Shown here: positions 34,997 to 45,957 of the stretch, one piece after another
How positions within the stretch are numbered: position 1 is the stretch's first letter
Layout: every line of letters starts with the position of its first letter
Assembly (NCBI RefSeq): GCF_029867415.1
Contig: NC_081185.1
Coordinates: forward strand, 106,991,055-107,055,054
DNA from: Vicia villosa
Taxonomy: Eukaryota; Streptophyta; Magnoliopsida; Fabales; Fabaceae
Direction: 5' to 3'
Length of the DNA stretch: 64,000 bases
The notes under the pieces: generated by a model
Seen by the model: the letters and a program-made list of their open reading frames with translations, nothing else
Databases searched by the model: none
Told to the model about the DNA's origin: nothing
Position numbers and translations under genes: made by a program

Positions 34997-36340
34997 TCAG
35001 GTCTCCCGTGGGCGCTTTTTCTTTGTCCCCAGGAATGCGTTGATTCTTTGTTCTTCTTGAAGCTGTCTGGTGAGCTCGAATAGCCTTCTCTCATAGTCCT
35101 GACAGTGTTCTTTGAAGGTGTCTCTTTCCTCTTTGAGTTGAACCCAGGATTTTTGCAACTCTTCCAAGTCAGTTGGCATATCCGGGTGTAGAATAACTTG
35201 AGGTTCGTAACCTTCGACTTCTGATTTGATAGTCACAGGTAGAACAGCGGGATAGGGCATCATGAGTTTTTGAGCATGAGTACGCACCCATCTGAGGTAA
35301 AGTTCCATAGGAATAGAATTCCATTGCCCCAGAGTTTTGCTTTCTATTCTATAGACACTGTCCCAAGCCTGTATGAATCTTCGTCGGTGTCTGTGAGAAT
35401 CATTCTCGTAATCAAACACAATGCCACGGATAATCATGTCATGAGGACCGTTGCTTCTTGCATATCCGAATTGGCGTAGAGCTAGAGAGGGATTGTAAGT
35501 GATACCTCCTTTAATGCCAAGGAGTGGCACATTAGGGTATTCTCCACAATGATCAATGATAGTAATGTCTCTTTGAAAGAAGTTGTTCCATCGGATATCT
35601 GAATGAGATAAAGACATGATTCTGTAAGACCATTGTGCTCTTTGTTCATTTCTCAGTACTGATCGGGGAAGATGACATGTAAACCACCTAGCCAGTAGTG
35701 GTATACAGCACATGAGAGTTCCTCGTTTCTTCATGGTACGAGTGTGTAGAGAGTGTAGGATGTCTCCCAGCAATGTTGGTACCGGGTTACGGATTAGGAA
35801 AAGGTTGATGATGTGTACACTTATGAACTGGTCGGGATTTGGGAATAAAACCAACCCATAGATTAAAAGTGCCATAACTTCTTCAAAAGCTGGATAACTT
35901 TTGTTTTCTAGCAGTAGTCGAGCCTTTTCCAGTAAGAATTTGGCAAGCAAACCCTCAACTCCACTCTTTGTTTCCCAATTGGATTTGATTTCTGACTTTT
36001 GCAGATGTAAAGCAGCAGCAATGACTTCAGGTTTTGGTTTTCTTTCTAAACCAGTGAAAGGTAATTGATCTCGGATTGGTAATCCAATTAATTCAGAGAA
36101 TTCTTCCAAAGTGGGTACCAACTGGTAATCAGGAAATGTGAAGCAATGATGTTCAGGGTCGAAGAACTGGAACAGGACCCGTATCATGTCTTCTTCAAAC
36201 TTTGAGGTAACCAAATGGAGTAGGTGACCATGCTTTTCAGTGAATTGAGCATTCCTGGGGAATTCTGACACCAAGTCTTTTAGCTCAGACGGTATCGTTG
36301 AGATGTTGATTCGGATGTAATCTCTGGTGGCGGGAGCCAT
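34997..36340 (-). CDS. Ogre-3 ORF1, intact
   Basis: 447 codons from ATG at 36340 (MAPATRDYIRIN). The frame stays open 222 bp further upstream, but the other copies agree with this start. Motifs: FPDYQLVPTLEEFSELIGLP, LIYGLVLFPNPDQFISVH, NPVPTLLGDILHSLHTRTMKK, GGITYNPSLALRQFGYAR, and a charged C-terminal coiled-coil-like segment (LEELQKSWVQLKEERDTF). Function is unknown; it is an Ogre-specific addition that resembles plant mobile-domain-like proteins. Equal length in Ogre-1 and intactness here suggest it is under selection for transposition. The ATG is preceded by TTTTTGCAGGTA, resembling a splice acceptor. Confidence 0.88.
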   Translation of the reverse strand: MAPATRDYIRINISTIPSELKDLVSEFPRNAQFTEKHGHLLHLVTSKFEEDMIRVLFQFFDPEHHCFTFPDYQLVPTLEEFSELIGLPIRDQLPFTGLERKPKPEVIAAALHLQKSEIKSNWETKSGVEGLLAKFLLEKARLLLENKSYPAFEEVMALLIYGLVLFPNPDQFISVHIINLFLIRNPVPTLLGDILHSLHTRTMKKRGTLMCCIPLLARWFTCHLPRSVLRNEQRAQWSYRIMSLSHSDIRWNNFFQRDITIIDHCGEYPNVPLLGIKGGITYNPSLALRQFGYARSNGPHDMIIRGIVFDYENDSHRHRRRFIQAWDSVYRIESKTLGQWNSIPMELYLRWVRTHAQKLMMPYPAVLPVTIKSEVEGYEPQVILHPDMPTDLEELQKSWVQLKEERDTFKEHCQDYERRLFELTRQLQEEQRINAFLGTKKKRPRET

Positions 36341-36990
36341 TACCTGCAAAAACAAAAGTAAACTCTTTGATCCTTGAAATGTGTAGTGAAAAATGATGTG
36401 TTTATGATGCAAACATGTGGCACACAAAAACAAATCAAACAATAGCCTTAGGTTTAAAGGCTTGCATGAGGTTGATAGGTGATACCCTCCCCTCTGAAGT
36501 TGAGTTGGTTGAAAACCTGTCCTAGAATAGTATTCGGGTTCTATGATCCTTGGAGACAACATCTCAATACGGCGCTCGGACGGCCGATCAAGAATATTCC
36601 TCGAGGATAACTAGCTTCGATCAATTTCAAAGCTAGCCACTTAATAGGCCACAAGTCAAGTTCAACTAAAAGGTTCTAAGACAAATTAGTGTTAATGACA
36701 CTTCGGAAGCCTAATATACTCCTTGATCGCTTTCAAGGGACATCAGTATAAACCAAAGTATCACACTAACGATGACTACCAGATCAACCGTATCGGTACA
36801 TGCCGTACAGTTTCCTTGGTCTATTGTCATATACTTAAGGTATCTCGAGATTCGGGTTAGAATCTTTCACACAAGCAAAGTACCCAAGCAAACCTGTGAA
36901 AAGTAAAGCAATCAGATCAAACAATTGAAAACATCGAAATGATCTATACTCTAAAGGTAACCCCTTTTGAAAACATTTTGAATTTGTATT
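36341..36990 (-). other. Ogre-3 5' leader
   Basis: Untranslated leader, nearly colinear with that of Ogre-2. The upstream in-frame extension of ORF1 (to 36562) is probably not translated, since it is not maintained in the other copies. Confidence 0.65.
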
Positions 36991-37007
36991 CCCCAGCAGA
37001 GTCGCCA
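36991..37007 (-). promoter_or_regulatory. Ogre-3 primer binding site
   Basis: Minus-strand TGGCGACTCTGCTGGGG, 4 bp after the LTR end. Reported primer for the family is tRNA-Arg. Confidence 0.85.
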
Positions 37008-37011
37008 GTTC

Positions 37012-40000
37012 TGTGGACCGTCCTTTCGGGCCATACCCCTCCGTGGGTGGGATACGTGAACTGACTCTTTTTTTTGTCGATCGGACGCTTTCGCGTCACT
37101 TTTGAAAAAGTTTACAGAGTCGCCACCGACCTTTTATTTTATCCAATGAAGGAAAGGTTTATAAAAGAAACAGAAAAAAGACCTTTGAGAGATTCTGGGT
37201 AAGGGGGTAGGTTATACAAAGGGAAGGTGTTAGCACCCTTTGTATCCATGGTTATCCATGGGCTCTTTAGTTTGCTTAGCTCATTTGCTTTACTTTTCAA
37301 TTGATTCGGAATGCTTTACCTGTGTTTTTGAAATACCTTTGCAAATAGAATTTGTAATGATCCTTGTGCGGATATATACAAATGCTTGTTTATCTTTCGA
37401 AAGATGTTTTGAAAAGATCGTTAATTTTGTAATGATCCGTGTTTGGATGTATACAAAATATTGTCTTTTGGAAAATTTGTTTTGAAAAACAACAGTGTAT
37501 GAGAATTTTGTTTGTTTTGATTTTGAGCAAGCAAACTAGGAGGTCTACCCTGGGTTAGGAGGTCTTTATCCTTGTTCCCTTTAAAAATCTATCCATTCGT
37601 CGGATATAAACAAAAGGTTCGATTTTGTACTCGAAACAGTAGAAATGTAACTTTGATTTTGAAAAGAGTGAAAAGGGGTTACCCTAGGAGGTGCAAATGT
37701 GATTGTGATTGAATTCAGATATTTATCTTTGAAGTTAGTGATCTGATGGTTCAGTTTTATCTTTTACATACACGCAGTTTATATGGGTGCTGGAAATTAA
37801 AATGCGGAAATGTAAAGTGCAGAAAGTAAATCTACGCTATTACATCGATTGTGCGGGAAATGTAAACTAGCCTATTTACATGAATTTGACATCCTATACA
37901 TTTATCTAGGAATTTTAAATTGCAAGAAATAAAAGGCATATTTTTTGGATTTTTATGATTTATTTTAAATATAATTAATGCATGATTAATTAATTTTAAA
38001 ATAAAGAAAAGATGAAAAAAAGATCAAACTTAGAAAATAAGTTTAGAATATGTACAAAATGTTTGTTAATTGATTTTAGAACAAAACTAATTTTTTTGGA
38101 ATTTTTGAAATTGTTTTTGGATTTTTTAAGTTAATTAAAACATAATTATATAAATAATTACACAAATAATTAAGACTTAATGATAAAATTATCCTAAATA
38201 TGTACAAAATTAGTTTATGATATATAAACAATATTTAACACAAAGAACAATTTTTTTATGATTTTTTGACTAATTAAAATAATTAATAAGCAAATATATA
38301 AATATATACTAATTAATTATGTAAAATATTGAAATTATGAAGAAAAATAAAATATTTTTATTTCAGAAAATAATATATATTTTTAGAAGTCTAAAATATT
38401 TTTTGTGAATTTTTTTTGATTTTAAAACTATTTTTAAATAATTTTGCAATAAAAATAAAATAAAAATAGAAAATATGAAAGGATACTAATCCTGTGTGGT
38501 GAGGAGCTGAGGTTCCATGGTGTGCTGCGTGTTGTGATGCGTTGGATTGAACTGGAAATTGAATCATGTGGTTCAGATTTCATGGCGCATGATATGATGG
38601 TAGGGAGCACACACTGAATTCAAGGAGAATTCAAATTCTCTGACTAGGGCCCACGCTGGTTGACCAGCGAATGAGAAACATGGAAAGAGCCACGCATGCA
38701 GTCAAAGGGTCAAAGCTGGAGCTGACGAACCACGCTTGGACGCGTGGTCGTCTTCAACCTCCAGAAGTGTAGTTTTTTGATTCAAATAGCGGGGGTTTTT
38801 AACCTCCCCTATTTGGACGATAAAAAATGCAGTTTTTGGCAACTTATGAACCTGCAAAAAACAAGCGTTAGCAATGAATGAAAGTGACCCAGATCCCCTT
38901 AAAATCACCTCCTGAACACGATGGTGGTATTAGTTTTGCAATTTGAGGCCTGTAGCCGTGGGTTCGAAGAGATTCAAGTATGAACACTCATATGCATGTG
39001 TTAATGGTATAAGGTTATTCTCACGTGGGAACTCTCATGTTAAAGCCCAGATCACTCATATAGGACCTTATAGACATGTTAATATGGTTAGTTTACATGG
39101 AAATTAGTTGCAAGTAAGAAAATGAAAGTTAAGTGCATATGTACATGAAGAACATTATATGCTTTATACGACTCTCATGGGCCTGTGTTAAGAGTTCAAT
39201 CTTACTCTATGATGTTTGAGAAGATGATTGGAAAGCTTTATTTGTATTGATAGTGATTAGAAAGTAGAATTTGAAAATTACAAAGTGTATGTATTTTTTG
39301 GAGAATTTTATGATAAAGATGGCTATGCTCTTGTTCTAATTCGTGTGTCCTCTTGTTGCTGAAGTATGCTACTCCTTTTATAGCCCAAAGGCTGCTTGGA
39401 AGTGAAGCAAGAAGCCTTGTTGTCTTTGTTGAAAGTTTGGTTTTTAAATATTAAAAACCTTGAATTTTTGACCAAGTCTTGACTCCATTCAATGCTATTG
39501 CCTTGTGCACCAATCCTCTGCAGAAAATTGAAGGTTCTTTGATGAGTCATGCTTGATTTGTAAGCTACCATTTATCCATGCATTTTCCTTTTAATTTTAA
39601 TCTTAAAGTAAGATAAAATCATGCAAAAAATGGATAAAAAAGGTATGGGCTTAGTCTTGGTCGTGGGAGGCCCATAGTAACATGGAAGTGATGTTTGAAT
39701 GCTGAAAACTTGGCTTCATTTGGAAAAAAAACATTTTTGAGCAATGTTGATTTCATGCATTTTCCCAAAATTTAGCCAACTTCAACAAGGTGTAAATCCT
39801 TCAATTTTTGTCATATGAAGGAGATCTTGCACTTTTTGGAAACCTCAAAGAGTCCTTTAACCAATGCCTTTGGTCTCATGTCAAAATGATTTTTGAAGCT
39901 CCTTGTGTGTCCTTTTGAAAAAAGTGTCTTTTTGTTGACTTTGAAAATGACCTGTAATGTCTTTGATCATATTTTTCAAATGGTGAATCCAATGACCATG

Positions 40001-41256
40001 GGATCAATGGCATTTGAAAGATAATTGAATTTCCTTCAAAACAAGCTTTGGTTTGAATTTTTTGGATGAAGGATGAGAGAGTTATGATCAGTCAAAGTTG
40101 AGTTGACTTTTCAGGTAAAAACCCTAATTTTGAATCTTAGGGTTTTGTTGATTTTTGATCTTTCCTTGATGAATTGTGATCATCCAATGATCAAATGTTG
40201 AATCCTTTGACAAAATATGGACTTTGACAAAAAATTTCATTTTTGACTGTCAGTTGACTTTTTTGGTCAAACGGGTCGTCTGTTGACTGTTTGAGCTGCT
40301 GACGGTGCGTCTGAGTGAATTGAAGTTTGAAAATTTGTATGATGGTACTTTGAGATATATGGATGTGTATGAAATCCATTTGAGCTCTCAAAAACTTGTT
40401 GCTCCTGTAAAAACAAGAAAAACCCTGATTAGGGACTGTTTGTGTAGGAGACAGTTAAGCGTACCTGATTTTTGTGCAGTGCTGAGTTTCTGCTAATCAT
40501 GTGATATTCAGAAGACTTCTAACACAAAAATCTTGGAAATTTGAATTGTGAATGATTGATTTGATTGATTGTACAAATCACTGTGAATTGTACCGTCTGC
40601 AGTTTGTCTGTCAACCGACTGTTCGTGTACTGAAGCAGCAGTTAAAGTGAAAAAATCAACTGTCAAAGTTAATTTTCTTTTTTTGTTGTTATTTTTGTTT
40701 TTGTTATATGTGAAGCATGAAAAATTTATTTACATGACTTGTTAGAAAACAGAAACATAATAACAGATATTTACAGTATGCGGGTAAAATTACCGATAAT
40801 AACCTGAAAATTGTTAACTGCACAGAAATAGAAATATTTGACTGGCAGAAAACACACAAGTTAAGATTTGATTTTTGAAAAAGAGATTTGAAAAGATTTT
40901 GAAAATAATGGAATATAGTACAAAAGTTAGTGGGAAAACAAAAACAATTGTTACCAGTACAGTGTGAGTTTCCTGCTTTTGCGCCTGCAAAAAGATTTAA
41001 CCCTGCATGAACTGTGTTAGTACTATTTATCTGTAAAATAAATAAATAGTATTTGTGAAGTAAAGAACAGTATTTGGCGTTTGCGTAAGAATAAATTCCA
41101 CTGTAAGCCAAGTTACTGTATAAGAAAAATTCTAAAAACTAAGTGTTTCATATGTTAGGATATTTGTTGAAATAAAAATCCATGATCATATGAGACCCTT
41201 AATTTTCAGATTGGAGTTTTCTTGAAAAATATGTGGGCAAATTTTGGGGTATAACA
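37012..41256 (-). repeat. Ogre-3 5' LTR (4245 bp)
   Basis: Near-identical to 20802-25049, with the same landmarks: U5 hairpin 37084-37097, PBS-like core 37115-37125, strong inverted repeat 38724-38752, TTGAC cluster around 40090-40290. The promoter should lie here. No unambiguous TATA box could be chosen among many A/T-rich candidates. Confidence 0.93.
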
Positions 41257-42665
41257 ACATGCAATCGAGACCCAAATAATTTACACAAACCGTGAGTGCG
41301 TGAAGACCAATTCTGGACGTGTTGTTTGTGTATAACGATCCAAATAGCTTCACCAAGTTCCCAATGATGTGTTTGAATGTTCAGGATCCTCTGAAAAGTC
41401 TTTAATCTGCAAAACCGAATTTGATTTTCTTGGAGTTTTTCACAAGTTTTTTAGGGTTCTTGGTGCTGCCAATCCTTATCAATCCGTCCCCTTGTGATCC
41501 GGAAAGCCTTACTATATATAATAGCTCAAATTAGGTTAACAATTGTAGGCTGAATCTTGGTTAATTGGAGATTTGATTCTTGATTGATCCATGATTATTA
41601 ATATTTCTAATTTTGCTTAATTTGCTTATTCTCTTACCAATCTCGGGGAGCACGAAATTCAATCATATATATGCTCAATATTGTGATTGAACTTGATTAG
41701 AAACCAAATCAAATCTTTCAATATTTCCTTAATTACTTGATTAAATCTCTTTTTTAATGAATAAAAATTCAAATAAAAATCAATAAATTGTCAAGAATTA
41801 ATGGCATTGAACTTGGAGCTTCTAGATGACTTGGGGAACAAGATTGGGTCACAAGAGATGGGGCCCATTAGCAAAGAAATCCATTTGAAGCCTTTTTGTT
41901 TCACATTTTTCTCTAAAAAAATTCCAACTTTGACAAGGCATATCTCCCTCAATTTTTAAGATATGGAAGAGTTCTAGGACTTTTTGGAAACCTCAAGATG
42001 TCCTCTATAAGCCACTTTGGAAGCTTTTTTCCATTTGAGGACTGCTTTTGGTTGACTTCAAAAAATACCTATAATCTTTTGATCTATATCTCTCAAATGA
42101 AGCATTTTTAGACTTGGCATAAGAGAGACAATTTTGTATGGAATTCAATTTCCTTCAAAATGAGCCTTGGATGGGGAATTTCTGATGTTCCATGTGAAAG
42201 TTATGGCTGGTCAAAGTTCACTTGACTTTAAGTCATAAAACCCTAATTTAGCAACTTGTCCTTTTGTGAATTTTTGATCTTTTCTTAATGAATCATGATC
42301 AACCTTTGATCAAATGATGAATATAACATTAGAATATTGATGTTGACCAAAAATCAGGCATTTTGACTGCAATTTGACCACAGTTGACTTTTAAGTCAAA
42401 ATGATCGACTGTTGACTATTTGAGCTGTTGACTGGACAATCTCTTGAATCAGGGCTTGAAGCTTGGTGTGAGGATCCTTTGAATCATATGAGATGCCATG
42501 GAATCCACTTGAGGCATCCGAGGTTGATTTTACTTTGAGAAATACAAAACCCTAGTTTAGAGGCTGTTGTTTAGGAGAGAGACTGCATGCTTCCTTCTTG
42601 TGTATCTTTGAGCATTTGAAAGTCAGATGGACTGAAATATGATGGGAAAAATTTGGGGTATCACA
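41257..42665 (-). repeat. Fragment of a fourth Ogre-like LTR
   Basis: Ends at 42665 with minus-strand TGTGATACCCCAAATTTTTCCC, the Ogre LTR start. It shares the block around 42080-42240 (ctctcaaatgaagcatttttagac; tccatgtgaaagttatggc) and the TTGAC-rich block with the Ogre-1 LTR, and is closest to it by eye. The left edge is the Ogre-3 insertion point. The remainder should lie on the other side of Ogre-3, in or beyond the gap. No coding sequence. Confidence 0.75.
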
Positions 42666-43887
42666 CATAGAGACAACATACCTCTATAGACTGACTTAGA
42701 CCATAAGAAACAAAATTTGTTCATGACTCGAAACAATGAAAAGAATATCTTTGCAAAACAACTGCAAAGAATGACCTCAGACTTAACAATGTCTGAACAT
42801 TACCCTTAAACCCTATGATTGTCACAGTTTGACAACCATAACCTAGACTCTAAACTTTTCTCATATTCGAAAGAGGAACATGAGGGAATCAAACAAGACT
42901 CAAACAAAACGAAAAGACTCTATAAACCTGAGCTATTTAAACAACATACCTGGACTTTAACTAAAGTCTCAATCAAGAGATGTTATTTGAATAAGAACTG
43001 CATACGGTGGATACGTGCATAGGTTGGAACATGCACTTTGTCAGAACAAGTGATACACACCATCAATACATGTTTCTAGATGATAATCTAAAGAATGATC
43101 CTTGCTGGTTTTCAAGGATAAACCATGTCTTGAGTTATGTTCTAACATCTTGAATGACATTGTTCTTCTAGCTTAAAGATTAGTCTTTGTGAGACTTTCC
43201 ATTAGATTATAAGTAGAGTAACATTGTCTTTGCTGATCTTCATCCTCTCTTACTCCCCCTGAGTTATACAAATTTAGGACATCTTTGATGTTCGTCCTTG
43301 AAGCATCCTCTATTTTGAATTTGTCACAGTTTCCAAATTTTGAATCTTCAGTTTGCTTGCTACACAAGATTCATATTGCCACACTCTACAACTTGAAGTA
43401 GAAGAAACTATAAGTGTATAACCATAAATCAATCTTCAGCAGATAAGTCTGAACCTTATCTCTCTGGTGTCTTCAACAGTAATGATGATGTATTTTCATG
43501 TAAATCTTTTTCTTCATCGCATACTTCTTCTCTTCATACAGTTATTGCAAATGTCCAGCTCCCATCAAGATATTCAACAATAACAGTATGCTTCACCAGA
43601 TACCATTGCCACACTTCCTAAACTTGTGAAGATAACAGTGAACATTAACAATTAGTTCACACTAGTCCATGAATTCTTCATACAAATACTCAGCTCCCGA
43701 CAAAGTATAAGAATTTTGCATTCAGGCTACACATCTAATAAGTACTAAGTCCCCCGTCAAGGTACCTATCAGTTAGTCAGTTAGAATTGACTACTCACAC
43801 TAGATCATTCTGACTGATTACCTCTTCACATTTATATATTTTCTCTTGACAAACATAATACAAAGAATCTAAAGATCTTGAGATGAT
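42666..43887 (-). other. Internal remnant of a non-coding LTR element (part 1)
   Basis: No gene recognised. With 52435-53357 and 62008-62519 it forms one contiguous sequence once the copia and CACTA insertions are removed. It lies on the internal side of the PBS at 62520-62531. Orientation is inferred from that PBS. It reads like untranslated retroelement sequence, with only short incidental ORFs. Confidence 0.45.
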
Positions 43888-43892
43888 GTTGT
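43888..43892. repeat. Target site duplication GTTGT (left)
   Basis: GTTGT directly left of the copia element, matching 52430-52434. Confidence 0.9.
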
Positions 43893-45436
43893 TGTTAGAT
43901 GCTGGCCTTAGGATCTAGAGGGGGGGTGAATAGATCGTACACAGTTTTACGGATTTAAACGACTTTTCAGCGGAAGTGATTCTGAATCGACTCGCGTCTA
44001 TTCCGAACCACTATCGAAACGATTATATATGTGTTTAAAAACCAGTCAAAGACTTGAGGTAAATGATAAGAGTATATGTTGCAGAATCAAAGCGTTTCTC
44101 TTATTGAAAATCAGATTAACTTTTTGTATGATGGACAATGTTTGCAATGCAGTAAGAGTGATAGAAACAAATATACAAACACTTGGTGATAATGATCAAA
44201 TTGAAGGTAATTCAATGTGTGGTGGATTGTGATGTTTATGTAAGTTCTTAATTCACAATCTTAACACTCGAATCGTTGATCAATTTGCTATTATAACCAA
44301 ATATGAACAGAATGTAAATGAAAAAGTAAAAGCGACAAGAACACGATATTTGTTTAGGCAGTTCGTCGATCGTCCTTGCTACGACTACGTCTGCCCCCAA
44401 TTCCAAATTGAAATTGGGTAATCTTTCATTAATGTTGAAAGTAGTATATACAAAGAAGATAACAAAGCGATAAACGATAAACCAATTATGTCGATCCTTT
44501 GAATCTTCTTCCCCCTTAATCTTGAGCAAGATCAAGGTTATCCAAGAGCTTCACTTTTATTCCCTTCTGCAGTGTCTTGATTCCTTGAACTCCCCGTTCC
44601 TCAATCGTTACACTCAGCCGAATCCTCAATGAACGCCTCTTGATAAAAACCCCCAAGAACCACCTGTCGTGGAGGACAAAACCCGCAGATTTTATTCACC
44701 AACAAACCCCACAAACCTTCACCCACTAGGAATCTTCAATTTCGTTCCATGGACGTTATCGAACTCATCACTAACCCGCAACGCAAGAATGATTATGTGT
44801 AATTGTGTTGGAGATGATGAAGAACGAAGATGAGAAGCGTTTGTGTATCTTTCAGTCGTTGGTGTTGCATTGAATAATGAACCTTTGATAATATATAAGA
44901 TAACTTAGCAGTTGGAGATGAGAGAAACAGAATTTTTGGCATTCTTGATCAGTTAGGTCGACCTCTTGTAGAGCTTAGGTCGACCTAGCAGTGCTTGCAG
45001 AATTTTGCTCCCAGTTAGGTCGACCTGTTTAAGGAGTAGGTCGACCAGAATCCTCTTCAAATGCATTCTGGGGACATTTTCTCAGATTAGGTCGACCTAG
45101 TTTTTGTGTAGGTCGACCTAGCAGACTGGTATGTAAATTTCATCAATTTAGGTCGACCTAGATGATGTGTGAGTCGACCTAGCAGAGGTATATGGATTTT
45201 TCTCCATTTTAGGTCGACCTAGGTTGACAGTAGGTCGACCTAACTGCTGCTTTTCTGCATTCTTCTTGTTTTGCTTGTGTTGAGTCAACCTATAAGCATA
45301 ATAGGTCGACCTGTTCTGACATGAGTGATCAATGCTTGCTTTTCTTTGAGTTTTCTGCTTTCACCTTGTTGCTTGTGTGCTTATTGAGTTTGCCATTAAT
45401 CAAAAACATCTTTGTGATTGTAATCTTGTATTCACA
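43893..45436 (-). repeat. Copia 3' LTR (1544 bp)
   Basis: TGTGAATAC...GTCTAACA-type ends on the minus strand (here GCATCTAACA). It contains six pairs of the AGGTCGACCT palindrome between 44955 and 45312. The small open frame 44248-44535 is present in both LTRs but has no recognisable domain. Confidence 0.93.
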
Positions 45437-45450
45437 TACTCCCCCTTTTT
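45437..45450 (-). promoter_or_regulatory. Copia polypurine tract
   Basis: Minus-strand AAAAAGGGGGAG followed by TA, directly before the TG of the 3' LTR. A strong purine run in the expected place. Confidence 0.8.
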
Positions 45451-45957
45451 GATGATGGCAAACCAGTAGTCGAGGCTTTGGTAGTAAGAGATAAAGACTC
45501 AACAATGCTCCCCCGTACATTCAGCATCTATTTCTCGACAAGGCAATCTCTCAACAAAGCTCCCCCGTACACTCAGCATTCATCTCCCCCTTTGTCAACA
45601 TCTAAAAGAGATACAACGAAAAGAGAAAAGTAACGAGAGAAACATAGATAAAATGCTAGCATTCATAAAAAAGTAGCCAGTTATAGCATGAGAGTCAAAT
45701 GAGCAAGAGCGATATATGTATGAAGTCACTATAAGCATGTTAATTGATAGCATATTATAGTATCAATAATATTTTTGGAAGTGAACAACAATAATGTTAC
45801 CGCTTTCTCAACTTTAATGGCAGCCTTTAATCAATGTGGAATGACGCTTGGCTAGATGATGAACTACCTTTACGCTAAGAAAGAATGTTAGCAAAAGAAA
45901 ACATATATATATATATATATAAAGTAAAGGAATAATATTAAGAGAGAACAAACGTAA
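45451..45957 (-). other. Copia 3' untranslated region
   Basis: Non-coding sequence between RNase H stop and PPT. Contains repeated 'gctcccccgtaca(c/t)tcagcat' blocks at about 45508 and 45560 and an (AT)n microsatellite at 45903-45921. Confidence 0.6.

Larger units (their letters stand above)
20802..41256 (-). mobile_element. Ogre-3: complete Ogre retrotransposon, 20.5 kb, all ORFs open
   Basis: Full structure on the minus strand: 5' LTR 37012-41256, PBS, leader, ORF1, gag-pro, intron, RT-RH-aRNH-INT, long 3' UTR with tandem repeats, PPT, 3' LTR 20802-25049. Both LTRs are TG...CA (TGTTATACCCC...GGTCCACA). Reading the two LTRs side by side I count about 15 differences in 4.2 kb, so insertion is recent. 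At usual plant rates (6.5e-9 to 1.3e-8 per site per year) that is of the order of 0.1-0.25 million years. The right flank is ACATG. On the left only GTG is visible before the gap, so the target duplication cannot be confirmed. Confidence 0.95.

Noticed and set aside
41257..42665. Continuation of the Ogre-2 5' LTR after the Ogre-3 insertion
   Set aside because: The block around 'ggcccat' and the following region are already present in the left LTR (near 20580-20698), so the two pieces overlap and must come from different LTRs.
44248..44535. 95-codon ORF repeated at 51241-51528
   Set aside because: It is LTR sequence, conserved only because the two LTRs are nearly identical.
45903..45921. (AT)n run
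   Set aside because: Ordinary microsatellite in the copia 3' UTR.
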